A stretch of DNA of 64,000 nucleotides, taken from Cheilinus undulatus. Its lineage: Eukaryota; Chordata; Actinopteri; Labriformes; Labridae. The notes under the pieces were generated by a model, which saw only the letters and a list, made by a program, of their open reading frames with translations, was not told where the DNA came from and searched no databases. A program made the translations under genes and the position numbers. The stretch is from the NCBI RefSeq assembly GCF_018320785.1, contig NC_054871.1:17232339-17296338 (forward strand), given 5' to 3'. Below are positions 38,301-50,500 of this stretch, in pieces (position 1 is the first letter of the stretch; every line of letters starts with the position of its first letter).

Positions 38301-41300
38301 GTCAAACTCAAGGCCTGGGGGCCAAATCCGGCCTGTGGAACAGTTAAATCCAGCCTGTAAGATTAGATGAATTTTCTGTAGTAATTGGCCCAGCAGTATG
38401 AGGTCTGAAGACTTCCTCCAGTATAAAAATGTAAATGTATCCTTGATGAGTTAAGATATCTTTGTTAAGTCATAAAATCTGAAAAAGTAAGGAGTAAAAA
38501 AATTAGATAATAAAAAGTTATGAATATGGGAAAGAAATTGATTTGTGTTTTCATTTCATATTTTCAATTTTGCATCTCACAATTAGTACTCAAACTTAGG
38601 ATTTTGACTTTATATTTTGTACTTTTTACTTAATATTTTGACTTCTTACATAATATTTTAAGCTTTTAGAGTCATTATTTAAAATTTAAATTCATATTTA
38701 GACCTTTTTAACTAATTATTTTGTATTTTATCTTATATTCTGTCTTATATTTTCAACTCCTTTGACTTCGCAATCCCATAATTTGACCTTTTAGACTAAC
38801 AATTTAAAGATTTGAGTCATATTTTGACTTTTAATTTGTAGTTACAAATTCTATTTCATATTTTGTCTTTTAGACTCATAATTTTGACTTTCTTTCTAAT
38901 ATATTTGCCTTTAAAAAAACTATTTTCAATTTCATGTTCTTACCTTCTTGAACTAAACTTTAAACTTACCATTTTAATTTTTTAATCTCAAATCATTTAT
39001 CATCAGTGCAAATTTCTTTTATTTTTTTTTTTCATATTTTATTACTGGTGAAATGAGGTTGACAGGTAATAAAAGGTAACCCAGTTAGGCCCTCAGGTTA
39101 GACCTGAATCAAGAATTTGGCCCCCTGCTGTGATTGAGTGTGACACCCCTGGACTACTACATTACTTTTGCTAATATTTTGTTGTGTTGGCAAGCAATAT
39201 AGAAACTGCAAGGTAGCCTTAACCTTTAAAGGGGACCTTACTTCTTCGGGGTCACCAATTGATTTATGGGCTTATGTTTAAGCTACAAATGACCATATTT
39301 GGACGACAGAGAAAAGATGGAGTGTAGCAACTGGCTAGAAAAAGGTACCAGCTAATGCTTGCACATGCTTAGTGGGCAGGTTGCATTAATAGTTCTTGTT
39401 GGACAAATGTAATATTAAGTGGAATACTATTTCTGGCTAGCAAGTAAAACTGTATAATTACTGTTAAATGACTATCAAGTATTTTTGGCATAATCAATTA
39501 GGGTCAAGGGCTTATTCAGGTTGCTCATTGTAGCTAAATGCAGGCTAATGTGGTGTATGTAATGTATATCAGAACATCTTCATTATTCTAAAAAGAAATT
39601 ATTTTCTGCTACACTGAACAAGAATTAAAAGCAGCATTTGAGGCCACAGACTCATTAGAAAATGTTTTCCAGCATAATAACTCAGGAAAATATTTTTTTA
39701 CTGTGTTTAGTAATTATGACTGATGCTGCAAGTAGCTTACTATTTGCAAAGGCTACCTTGGATATAGTGTTTGAAGCATTTGGTCAAAAAAAAAGATGTT
39801 CGGAAAGTAAATTTGAGCTCCAGGAAATAGTGACAGGTATATTTTAATAGGTGGATGTAAATTTAAATACAGTCTGCTGAGGGAGACAGCAGAGTTACTT
39901 GGTGTGACTTGTTGGTTTCTGTGGCAACTACTGAATATTCAAGTTCAAAAATGCAGGACTTTGTTGGGTATCAATATGCTTCATACTGTCCAAAGACAAA
40001 CGTAAAAATGCAAGCCTTGTCATTCCAAACTAACCAGCTCTTTATCCTGTTTTTCTAGTGTGTCATTCTGTACCTTCCTGGCCCATGAGTTTCCTGAGCA
40101 AATTCACAAGATGGTGATGATCAACGGAGGTGGTCCTACAGCTCTGGAGCCCAGCCTCTGCTCCATCTTCAACCTGCCCACCTGTGTGCTTCACTGCCTC
40201 TCCCCCCTGCTGGCCTGGAGCTTTCTCAAGTAAGACACAGAGTAACAGGAAAAGAGACAAAAATGTTGTTTTTTTTTGGTAGATCTGTATGGACTTAGCA
40301 AACTCAAATATTGCACTGCAGCTGAAAAGATTTCACCAGCCAAACCAGTAGCCATGCATTACTATCCCAATAGGGTTCATCCATGGTAGGTTAAACAGCT
40401 AATTCTGCCTTCACCTGGTATTAAGTGTCTTCATTACATACACATTTAGGTTTCATCCCCATATCTGTCTCCCCTCTGTTTTTAAATCCTCTGTAATTTA
40501 CAATTTTCCTCTGTCCTCTGTCTCCCACAGGGCTGGCTTTGCACAGCAGGGTGCCAAAGAGAAGCAGCTGCTGAAAGATAACAACGCCTTTAATGTGTCG
40601 TCCTTTGTGCTGCGTGCCATGATGAGCGGGCAGTACTGGCCTGAGGGGGACGAGGTCTACCATGCTGAACTCACAGTGCCCACCCTGCTGATACATGGCA
40701 TGCACGACAAGTTCGTCCCAATCGAGGAGGACCAGCGCATGGCAGAGGTAAGCAGGCCTCTTCAATACCCAGTTTCCTGAAGAAGTGATCCTGTTACTGA
40801 ACTTTTTATTATTTTCCATCATATTCAAATTAATGGAAAAGGATTATTTAGACAGAAATAATCAAGTAATTTCTCTCAGCTATACAGACATGTTAAATAA
40901 GATTGTTGGTTTTTATTACCTGTTTTAAATCACTGTTACATGTCTCATCAGTTTTGTCCTACCAGACAGAGGAAGCTGCGTTTTCCTCTACTTTGTTTTT
41001 TAGCAAATAAACCAAACATAAACCTTCAAATCAGGACCTACCAGCAGATGGAAAATATAAAAAGCTGTCTGGCAACTGAGAGGAGGTTTATGAGAGGAGG
41101 GCGGAACTTTCTTCCAAGCAGGGAGGGCCAACTGAACCTGGGGGCGGGGCTAACTCCCTACATGAGGTCATGAGGAGAAAATCTGAGAACGGCTTCTTTC
41201 AGCACACATTTTCTGAATGGAGGGGATCTGATTCTTGGTGGGATTGTGGACAGGCCAGGGGCACATATTTTTGTTAGAAAAGCCTGAAAAAGTGTAGTTA

Positions 41301-42887
41301 GCATAATATGTGACCTTTAACCCTTAGAGGGTGTTAGGGCCATTTTGCAACTTCTTTTATTTTTTTTTTATTTTTTTTTAAACATATTGACTCTTGTGAA
41401 TGCTAACATATAAGTTTTGAAGAGTAGGTTTTTACAATAGAATTTTGAAATATAAATCCCAAAACCCAGTCAAAAATAAGCTCTGTACTCTTTTGTACAC
41501 TAAGGGTCTAAGGGTGTTCTTGACCAAAAATGCAGCAATAACCAATGACGACCAAAATTTTGTATCTCCTGGCCAGTAAAAAAAAAAAATACCCATTTTA
41601 TTATATCAGGTTTTTATTTTGGAGTCATTGCCTTAAATTTGCAGTTTTCTCTGTTCGTCAAAATGTCAGCCGTTTTCCCATATTTGCCACGAGGGAAAAT
41701 TGGATGTTTTTTTCCTGGCTTCCTTTAGGGGCACAACTGAAACAGTTTATTGATATCTTAAAATTTAATTAAATAATAATGACTTGCCAGTCTGAAGTAG
41801 AGCATGCTGACTCAAAATGTCACTTGGTTGCTAATAAATGCTTAAAATGGGAGCTCTTTTTGGATCCAGGACCCAGTTTACTGATGTGCGTGTCTTATTT
41901 TGATTTTTGTATCGGGACCCTGTGACACTGACAGATGGAAAGTGGGCCCCGACAGAATTCTCTTTGTTTTGAAGTGGGATGGAATTTGTTTTATATCAAC
42001 ATTATTGTTACCTCTCATATGTCTGAAATCATGCTTCTATGGCATGTCTTTGAATGAATTAGGATGCATGGCTATTTGTTAAATTCTCATCTGTACACAG
42101 TGTAAGCTGCCTGTTGAGCCAGTTTTGGATGTTTGGTAGTTTAAACCAGGCTGAGGTGGTTTGAGGCATGCTGTCTGTGGTGCTGATCAGAGGCTGCTTT
42201 GGGTTTGTGCATGTTTGCAAAAATGAATATTAGCATCTGTACGAGGCAGAAGGAGGCCCCATGAAATAAATCTGCAATGGGTTCCAGCCCCAGCACAAAC
42301 TTATTACACCACTGAACACAGCCATGCAGTAAAAAAATGTATTAACTGAAAAAAAGGGACATAAACAGACAGAGAAAAGCAAGTTACTTCTTTAAATGAG
42401 GTCAGTATGGTTGTCTTTCTCACTCCAGAATCAAAGGGGCCACATTCACTTTTGATGTAATTTCCTTGTGCACTTTTTCAACTTTGCTTTTAAATAATGA
42501 GCTTGTTTTGTCAAAAGGTTGTAGATGTGTGCTGTTACTCAGAGATCTGCTACTGAATCCAGTGCTTCAGTGCCAAATATGTAAATCTACTTTTCTGTGT
42601 GTTTAACCCCCTCATAGATCCTTCTAATGGCCTTTCTGAAGGTCCTTGAGGACGGGAGCCACATGATCATGATGGAGTGTCCCGATGCTGTAAATACACT
42701 CCTCCATGAGTTCTTCCTCTGGGAGCCAGCCACCATTCCTCCACCAAAAAAAGAGACCAAAACACGCCCAGAAACCGCCAAAACCCAACACGACAGCACA
42801 AAGGCAACTGACCTTGCCAAGGTCCGACCTGCCACCGCTCGGCAGGCTTCACCAAACTGCATCAAAGAGGAGAGGTCAGGCAGCTAG
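32379..42887 (+). CDS. abhd8: Abhydrolase domain-containing protein 8 (complete coding region)
   Basis: Coding exons are 32379-33163, 40059-40229, 40531-40747 and 42618-42887 (stop TAG). They total 1443 bases, or 480 residues, with GT-AG junctions and matching phases. Human ABHD8 is about 40 residues shorter. Residues 1-180 form the family-specific N-terminal region ([33 protein letters not shown]) and a basic linker. The alpha/beta-hydrolase fold follows, with the oxyanion motif FFIHGVGGS, nucleophile elbow GHSYG split across the first junction, [10 protein letters not shown], the acid loop HGMHDKFVP and the catalytic-type His in DGSHM. The Ser-Asp-His triad is intact, so enzymatic activity is plausible, but the substrate is not established. 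The last 45 residues are a Lys/Thr-rich, probably disordered tail. Intron 33164-40058 is loaded with transposons. The start sits in an exon whose acceptor is two bases upstream, so the gene needs a 5' untranslated exon. Confidence 0.96.
33568..34759 (-). mobile_element. Tc1-like element in abhd8 intron
   Basis: Inverted ends CACTATATTGCCAAAAGTAT and ATACTTTTGGCAATATAGTG, flanked by TA on both sides (33566-33567, 34760-34761). This is a full-length copy (1192 bp) of a very common fish Tc1 family. It is inserted antisense to abhd8 and codes for a damaged transposase. Confidence 0.92.
33629..34511 (-). pseudogene. Frameshifted Tc1-like transposase
   Basis: On the minus strand the frame opening at 34511 carries the DNA-binding region ([29 protein letters not shown]) and runs to about 34090. 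There it shifts into the frame from 34081 that carries [30 protein letters not shown] and [18 protein letters not shown], ending GGPTSY. The second Asp and last Glu are present. The region expected to hold the first Asp reads WCEKSHF, so that Asp appears lost. The copy is inactive. Confidence 0.85.
35544..37055. mobile_element. hAT-type element with nested MITE
   Basis: Ends CAGGGGTGCCCAAACTTTTT and TTTAAACACCCCTG; flanks CTTTAGCG (35536-35543) and CTTTAGCA (37056-37063) match at 7 of 8 bases. Sequence between the ends and the nested MITE is non-coding. Confidence 0.8.
36216..36975. mobile_element. MITE with AGCCGGGTGTACA ends
   Basis: Inverted ends AGCCGGGTGTACACTGTG and CACTGTACACCCGGCT, flanked by TTA on both sides (36213-36215, 36976-36978). 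A 3-bp TTA duplication fits PIF/Harbinger (TWA targets), but no transposase is encoded. It contains a CT-rich simple repeat near 36471-36550 and lies inside the hAT element at 35544-37055. Confidence 0.75.
37354..37626 (+). repeat. Teleost tRNA-derived SINE
   Basis: GGGCAGCTGCGGCTTAGTAG (A-box region), CATCTCTCAACCAGAAGG, GTTGATGTGTCCTTGGGCAA and the end CTATACAAGCTCAAGTCCAT follow the order of an abundant fish SINE. The B-box segment is partly deleted (AAGGTAATTCCC). Sense orientation within abhd8 intron. Confidence 0.8.
38294..39151. mobile_element. hAT-type MITE
   Basis: Ends CAGGGGTGTCAAACTCAAGG and GAGTGTGACACCCCTG; flanks GAATACTA (38286-38293) and GACTACTA (39152-39159) match at 7 of 8 bases. 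The interior holds repeated variants of ATATTTTGACTT. Non-coding. Confidence 0.85.
41080..41322. repeat. Fragment of a fish interspersed repeat
   Basis: CATGAGGTCATGAGGAGAAA, CTGAGAACGGCTT and the end GCATAATATGTGACCTTTAA resemble a common teleost repeat whose other end reads as its reverse complement. The left end was not found here. Lies in the last abhd8 intron. Confidence 0.35.
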
Positions 42888-45725
42888 GAGCAGTGAAGAT
42901 GATAGCTGAAGAAGCTTCCAGTGGTTGTCACACTGTTACAGTGCAGGCCAAGAGTTCAGAGGGTCCATATAATCTGAGCTGCTTTCAGCCAGTTTATCTG
43001 AAATGTTCCAGCCAACAGAGGATAAGAGAAGGTTTGATTCTAGCTTTGCTCGCTGTTGTGCTGAAAGGCAGAGGAAGAAGAATCAAATTTAGGGTGCTGG
43101 AGGTCCAGTCTTCCACTCCTTGGTACCCCACAGACTGTGCCTTGAAATGGAGGCAGTCAGTAATGCCAGGGAAGGCGGAGTAAGATTTAAATAAGTTATC
43201 TATCTACAAAATGATGCATTTGAATTATGTGGAAAACTCTGCTGCACTAGCACATATTTAAGACCTACAGTACTGTGCAGAACTTGAAGGCATGTTTGGG
43301 GCAAAAACTGAGGCTGAAGTAAGGTGTGTAGTGGCGAGTAAGCCCACCCGAGGGCACCATTGGGTGTGGAGGAGGATTGATGAAACCCAGTATTCCTCTG
43401 GATGTCCTGGCATATTATCAGAGGCAAATAAATTGTAGAAAAAATAATAATAATAATAAAGTCCACACTTTTAGGGTGGAGTAAGGGGAGGATGCAGCAA
43501 GTAAGCACAGCCAAGGGCACTGTCTGACTGTGTAGTAGGGCTGCCCTGGTCATGCTGTGGATGTTCCAAGGGCCTGAAAACCACAGGCAGTGGTTTCCGG
43601 TCGTATTACCAGGGGGAAAAAGGCCATCGAGCTTGACCTTGTCTGCTGAGTGACACGTGTCGACACGTGCTGAGCTTGACTCTGGCCGCCTTTCCCTCTC
43701 TTCAGTTCCTGGTGCCATTCATGCCTAAAACATATGCACATGACTGTATGTGCTTCTCAAACGTGGAGAAGGAAAGAAAAACAAAGCTCTTGGATGACTA
43801 CCTGTTATGGTGATCTTTGTAAGAAAGCACCGGAGCTGAAACCTTTTTGTAACCAGCCAAGTTAATCTCATGTATCGGCCAGATTGAGGACAAGCCTGTT
43901 GCCAGGGGTTTTAGAGAGTTTGAAAGAAGGCTCCCTATTTCTCAACTGTGTATAATCTTTCAAGACACAAGTAGAGTTAAGGTGATTAGAGGTATGTTAG
44001 TATTTTCATCAGTATATTGTAAATCAGTAGTGCATTAATATGAGTGTTTTACATGTGAAATAATTGTACAATTTGGCTAATTAAATAAGTTCAAGAGAGT
44101 AAATCTTTTACTAAATATAAAACCTGAAATGTAAGAACTTGATTGGCTTAAAGTGATCAAAATGTTGCTGAGCTGTTAGGTTAAGTAAACCAAGACTAAA
44201 ACTTTAACTAGGGAAAATGTGACTGAAACTAAAGATCATTTAGATATAAAGACTAATACTAAATCAAAAATAGCTGCTAAAACTTACACTGATGGAGAAT
44301 CTGCAAAACTTATCCATTTTTAGAAAAAATAACCTATCTTCCTCTAAGCTAAAGCCACGCAGATACAATTATGTTACATTTAAGTTGCTAACTTCTGTTG
44401 TAAGAGGTGAGCTAGAATATCATTTTTGCAAAATGTATTTTTAGGAGTCATAAAAAATAAGAAGTAGCTCCACCTTCAATGCAAAGTGAAGGATGTTGAA
44501 GTTCTCAGATGAGCAGAAGTGGAAGTAAATTTGCTGCTTCCTAGAATTCAGGGAAATGTGAGCCTAGTCGAGCATCACCTGCTTACAACAGCACAGGCTC
44601 GCTAATAATTCTGCAGAATGAAGAGGCCAAGGATTTTCACAAAGCACATTTATACATAGCGTCATGTCTGCCAAGATGCTGCAACAGAGGAAATCAAGAA
44701 TAACCACAAACTCTACTACATTATTTCCTATGCAGTTAAACAGCATCTATTAATGCAGTGTCTTAATTATTGTGATTATGACTGTATTTTGACTACAAAT
44801 GAATTGCAATATTTGAGTACAGATGTTCTTATAGTTGCTCTGTTTCCTGCAACAAAAAGGAACATGTCTGCATCTGTCAGTTATTTTTTTAGCATAAAAG
44901 ATACGAACAGAATAATTTATTCTAAACACTTTCCCATTTTAGGAGAAAAGTCTCCCGGTGAGATTTTCATGCAAGACTTCATTATACAGTTAACTTTTTT
45001 GGCATTCAGTATTCACAAAAACTATGCTATTTTTATTCAGAAGGCTCTAGATTTAGCTGTATATACAGAATAAAAATCACATTAGTCCATAAACAGAATG
45101 TATTATGAGTAACTTTTTAGTATTTAAGAACCCTTTATAACTGTTGGCACACAAGATGCCAACAGTTATAACACTTTCTATCTACTTACATATTTTTTGT
45201 TAAATATCTGTGCAGCGTCATCACAGGCCAAACAGCCAGCGTTAGAAAGCTCTTAAATTCAAACTGTTCGTTATTCTACTGCTAAAATATTGTGTATGTT
45301 CTTCTAGATAAAATTACAACTGTTAATAACACCAAAACTGTAAAAGAACAGATATCATTTATTTGGATAGATGTGAATCCAGAGCAGATATGCCCTTTGT
45401 GGTGTCACCACTATTTTTATTTTATATATTTATTTTTCTTTTTATACTTCGTATTTCTATCTGTGATAGATATTAAGAGATCTAGCAGATGCTGTAGCAG
45501 CTTTTAATCTCTGATCAGTTTACATGTTTCTGATCAGAGAAATGTGACAGATTGTTTATAGACTCAAGCTTACAAAGCTCATCATTTTTACAGGGATTAA
45601 AAATGATTGTATATGTGTATTATTGTCTTCAATTCCTCTTGTATCTTGTGTGTCTTAAATTTTGTAACGCTCTGCCTTGGATAAGAACTACACAAAGTTA
45701 AAAATGATCATTGTATGAAAATAAA
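42888..45725 (+). other. abhd8: abhd8 3' UTR (extent uncertain)
   Basis: Non-coding sequence after the abhd8 stop. Candidate AATAAA signals are at 45069-45074 and 45720-45725. A short (AAT)n run lies near 43440-43460. The ORFs on both strands here lack recognisable domains. Confidence 0.45.
45720..45725 (+). promoter_or_regulatory. Candidate poly(A) signal of abhd8
   Basis: AATAAA in TATGAAAATAAACAAT, followed within 40 bases by a GT/T-rich stretch (TAGTTTTGTTTTC). It would give a 3' UTR of about 2.8 kb; the signal at 45069 is an alternative. Confidence 0.4.
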
Positions 45726-47254
45726 CAATTTATGTTTTCAATAGTTTTGTTTTCATTCTTTTATATTAAATCTGGTAGTATCCTAACCATTTATTGTATA
45801 AAATAAGTACAAAGTTTCAGTGGCATCACCTGTTGGTTTCTGAAGTGGCAGTGCTGAATCTACTAAACTGTTTGGTAAGTCTAGGAACAGGCAAACCCAA
45901 CTACGACTTCTATAGGTTCTTTTCAGATTAGGTCATACAGCAGTCACCTCTTTGCCATGTAAATTTGTTAAACTGTGGTAAAAATTACTTTTTTTTTTTG
46001 TGAAGTGTAGGGATCATGCTCAAAGTATGAAGAAATTTTCTGATGATAATTGCAGCTCACAGATCCAGAGCTATAAAGTGATAACTTTCCTGTCTCCATT
46101 CATTCCCAACAGCTGCCCCCACTTTCTGACCCCCAACAGACATTCAAGATCACCTGAGCTAGAGCCTGTGCTAGATCTTTGATGGCCCATTGACCCACCA
46201 ATCAGAGAGCTAGAAAATAAAGGTGTAGACATTGGCACTAATACAGTATGATACCTAATGGCATGCTTTTTTAAGCCAGCCTCAGGTGGCCACTAGAAGA
46301 ACTGAAGTTTCTTTGCAGTTTTGCATTGACTTTTTTTTTTTTTTAAGCAAAGTTTGCCACTTGATTTTGACCGTAAATAAACACTCTTTCAGAGGAAAGC
46401 TAAATCCATATTCATACAATTACACAAACACAAACCTGAACAGCCGTTTAATTAGTCTGGTGTAAAACGTTTTTGTGAAAAGGGCACTAAAGATAACTTC
46501 AAATCTGTGAGAATGCTAAAATCCCTCAAGTAAAACAATCAAAACTGTTAATTGTGACTGAAAAATGCCCAAAGATGGAACAGTCACTCATATTAAGAGA
46601 CTGATTTACAAAAACAAAAGCTATTGTGTTTTTACACTTTCTTCCTCTGATAAATCAATCCTAATAAAGATTGTATATGTGTAGAAACAAAACTCTTTAA
46701 ATGTCAACCTTAATTAAACTTTATTTGAGTCTGTTTTAATCAGACAACAAAGTGTTACTGTAGAAAGTTTATGACATTTTTAATATAACATCTTAATTAC
46801 TGCTATACCAGAAATACAAAATGTGTATCATAGCTACTATCTTAGCAAAAAAAAAAAAAACAAAACTCCAAAAACATGCCGATAAAGTGGGATATAAAAC
46901 AACAGAACTACTTAATATTATTTTTTTGCTTTGGGTTTTTTCCCTAAGATGTCTCTATACAATAAAGAATCCTAGTTTGACAACAGCATTACAATAAAAT
47001 CTGCTTGCAGACATCAAATTCAGCTTCAAACTTTTCCTGCTAAAATATTCATAACTTAATTTTAATCATACTTTTAGAAATTCATATTTCACATTCGATC
47101 AAATTCATCAGCAAATCCAAAACCAAACCATTCTGTGCAACATCTTTACAATGTTTTTACATTCATAAAATATATTAGAAGAAAGCATTCAGCTGAAGCG
47201 CTTATTTTCAGAGTAGTAGGCGCAGATGTGCACCATAATTCCCCCCCCGCTGCC
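45726..47254 (-). other. abhd8-ptprc convergent spacer and ptprc 3' UTR
   Basis: abhd8 and ptprc are transcribed toward each other. TTTATT at 46720-46725 reads AATAAA on the minus strand, about 530 bases after the ptprc stop. The remaining sequence is AT-rich, with no gene recognised. Confidence 0.45.
46720..46725 (-). promoter_or_regulatory. Candidate poly(A) signal of ptprc
   Basis: AATAAA on the minus strand, 530 bases beyond the stop codon; the nearest good match downstream of the last exon. Confidence 0.4.
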
Positions 47255-47581
47255 TCACACCTCCACAGTGACCATGGGGCCGTTGCTGCTGTCCTCTAGA
47301 GGTGTTGTCTCTGTGGGGATTTTTTCAGACTCCTCTTTTTTGTCTTCCTTTCCTCCATCAGCCACATCAGGAGCGCTGTCTGCTGCACCCTGCTGGCCGG
47401 CGTTGGTAGTGCTGGCTGGCTGCTTGGTCTTTTCCTCAGCCGGCTGCTCTGCTGCTGCAGCTTCTTTGGTTTCATTTACAATCTGGACAGAGTCGGCTGC
47501 AGAGGCCTGTGCTGCTTTCACGTCCCCGTTCTGAACAGGGAAGACCCCCTCCAAGGCATCATACAAGAACTGGTACTGCTC
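47255..47581 (-). CDS. ptprc: ptprc: last exon, C-terminal tail
   Basis: It starts at the acceptor AAACAG|GAG and encodes [20 protein letters not shown], the last D2 helix. About 85 Ala/Glu/Lys/Thr-rich residues follow, probably disordered, ending GPMVTVEV and a stop at 47255-47257. The helix matches CD45 closely; the tail does not resemble the mammalian one in detail. The preceding intron is 3.6 kb. Confidence 0.93.
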   Translation of the reverse strand, partial: EQYQFLYDALEGVFPVQNGDVKAAQASAADSVQIVNETKEAAAAEQPAEEKTKQPASTTNAGQQGAADSAPDVADGGKEDKKEESEKIPTETTPLEDSSNGPMVTVEV

Positions 47582-50500
47582 CTGTTTGAGACAGAGGCAG
47601 AGTCAACATTTAGAGATGGTTCTGTCCTCAATGTTTAAAGTCTAAAGTTCACATTGAACCACACAAAATCAGTCACAGATATGAGCCCTTAAATCAGCTC
47701 TTAATCATTTTTCTGGAGTTTCTCTGCAGTAAAATTCTATAGTTATATGTTCCTGCTTAATTTGTGCCAGATCTTGCCAGAAACCTCCAGCACTGATACT
47801 GGCCCCCGATTTCATAGGATTCAGCACCTACTTTGTCCCTATCAAAATCTCTAAATAAATTATGTGGAAATAAAACTGTCTGTTATTTTTTTTTAATTTT
47901 GCATGTACATTGTTTTCATACTTTTATGTGGTTTAAAAATTCAATTTAAAACATTAAAGAGAGAGAAAGTAAGAGGTCACATTGAAGCCAAACCATGCAG
48001 GGATGCCTGAAGTGGGAGTCTTGTGCACTTTTTGAGAGCTAAGTTGATGTTACTGCCTGTAATGTGATTTAGTACAGCAAAAGGGGATAAAAGCAAAATG
48101 ACAAGAAGACATCAAGTTTGATTTTTTTCCCCTAAATGGATGTGAGTCAGACCTGAAGGAGGTTGAAGGTTTTTTTTGGTGGAGAATTGAGGTGATAAGT
48201 AAACTGCAGCTTACCTGCTGTTTCATATAACCACTACATGGATATATTTCACATTCATGTGGGAAACCTCCTCTACCAAGTGTTTGGAAAGGACAGGACT
48301 TGTCAACGTTTTGCGAACGTTTTGTCTGTTACATTAATTCCAGACCAATCAGAGCAACAAGACAAAATGAGATAGTAGAAGTTGTAAGCTGAGCTCGACA
48401 GACGGGCACTGCCGTAGTGTATGAACAGTGTAGCTTGTTGGTGGATCAAACTCGTGCTGAGGCTGGTCGGGAGAATTGCAAAAACAGCTTTCAGTGTGGC
48501 TCTTTGCTCTTGTTTTGATAAAGAAATGTGGCCCCAGTTTTGATAAAACTACCTCTATACTATAGCCACATTGGGCTAATTGCTATACCAGTGGTAGCCA
48601 ATGCTACCCAGTACAACTTAACCTCACCCATAGCTAATGCCTTGTTCTCCTTAAATGAAGCTGATTGGTCAGGTCTGTTTGCAGACCTGGTACAGTTGTT
48701 TCAGTCTGGAGCTTTACAAGATGGATTTGCGATGACAGACACGAACCTGGCCAATGCATCTGCTTTGCAAGGCTAAACAACATCATGAGAAGAACAAGGA
48801 GCATCAACCTTTAAGCCAAGGAAAAATAGGACAGGAGCACAGAAAAGTGGAAGCATGAGCGGGAGGGTTGGGTATAGTTTGGGTTTCTTCCAATACGGAT
48901 GCTAAATCGATACTTTTTATATGGTGCCAGTGCCTAAACAGTGTCGGAACGGATACTTTTGAGGGGAAAGTTGTGTGTTGAAAGTCAGCGGGAGAATAAA
49001 AGCTGTCTGGGTATCATAAATGATTTGCAGAAATATCTTTATAAGGTGCCATTCAAACATGGGATGTAAAAGGAAGCAGATGTAACTTCACATAAATCAC
49101 ACAAATTCCATAACATATTTCTTGTCTCATTTAGGGGATGGGTATCAAAATGAAGTATGGATATCTGTGTTGTAATTCGGTGTGGTAGGTATTGGATATA
49201 TTAGTACCAGTACCATGTTGGTACCGCTTTTCGATACTCATCCCTAATAGAAGGACAAAGGAACAGTGGCTTTTTTAAACGATAACCAGGTAAGCACATT
49301 TTCTATCATTCTCATTGTCATTCTCTGCTGGGTGGTGATAATAACCAGAAGAGTGACAAGTGTGATAATGCTGTTTTACATTTGACAACTACTTTGTGCC
49401 ATCTACCTCTATCTTCTAAATCTGAAAATTAGTAAAAATATAATCTCTAGATACATTTCTTAACAATTAGCTGCTATTAAATTGTAGTTTTGTAATATCA
49501 ATGTGAAAAGAGCGATCCATCCATTCTTAAATGATGCCATCCCCGTCCTTGGCGAAACATTCTTTCAAAATGAATGGCACTCAGAGGGAAATATGTGTTG
49601 TCTTTGGTGATTTAAAAGCTTAAAATATAAAAACCATATAGTTTACCTGTTACTGGGGGCCTGAATCTAGTGACTAGGCAGTGTGACATAAAAATGATCC
49701 TTTTCTGAAAAAGTATTGGCATTGTAATACTGAATTAATCAAAGTCATAGGTCTATGAGTGTCTGTTCAGACCGTCACAACCAAACTGGACAAACAGCCC
49801 CCTCTTGTGACCAGAGATGTCACACACTGACATTTCATATCTTACTTGTGTATTCTTACCAAGTTAAAGGAGTTGTATCTTAACACTGAGTGACTTGGAT
49901 CTTAACTTCGCACCTGTCACAGAGGGGTCACAGGCTACAAATCAATAGGAACTCAACACTGGTCTCACATTTGACCACTTTACTCCTCACTAGTTTCAGC
50001 CCAAAGCCATGGGCCCACTCTTTAACACTCCTTTGTCATATAAGGATCACATATTATGATTTTTAAATTGTTTTGAAGAAAAAAATGCAACAAAACAACA
50101 CTTGATTGCATTGCTAACACTGTTTTGTAATCTACCTAGGCCTGTTTTCACCCAAATGGAGCTGTGGTCACCCTAGAGAGCAGGAAGTGACGGTTGCTTT
50201 CAGCAATACAATTTCTGTTTCTTTATAATGAACTTTGTTTTAGATCCTCATCTCCAGGCACTACAGACGTAAATAAGCTATACAGTGAACTTCAGCCCAA
50301 CAGCTGTTTTGTGCATGGTCCCAATCAAATAAATAAACTAAACTAAATGCTCAATAAAGAAAAAAATGTCTGAAAATATTCTGTAGATATTCCCTATCAA
50401 TCCTATCCCAGTAGCATTCATTTTGCAGCACCCTTCAGTTTTTTTTAAATAATGTAGGCATATACAAGCATGAGTGACTTGTAACTTGTAAGAAGGAACC

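Noticed and set aside
43200-43718. 172-residue minus-strand ORF in the abhd8 3' UTR
   Set aside because: No domain, poor composition, contains a run of Ile from a simple repeat, and no splice or Kozak support.
47226-47534. 102-residue plus-strand ORF
   Set aside because: Shadow of the last ptprc exon, which has correct splice context and CD45 similarity on the minus strand.
48528-48776. 82-residue plus-strand ORF in the last ptprc intron
   Set aside because: Chance ORF; no similarity recognised and no splice or promoter context.
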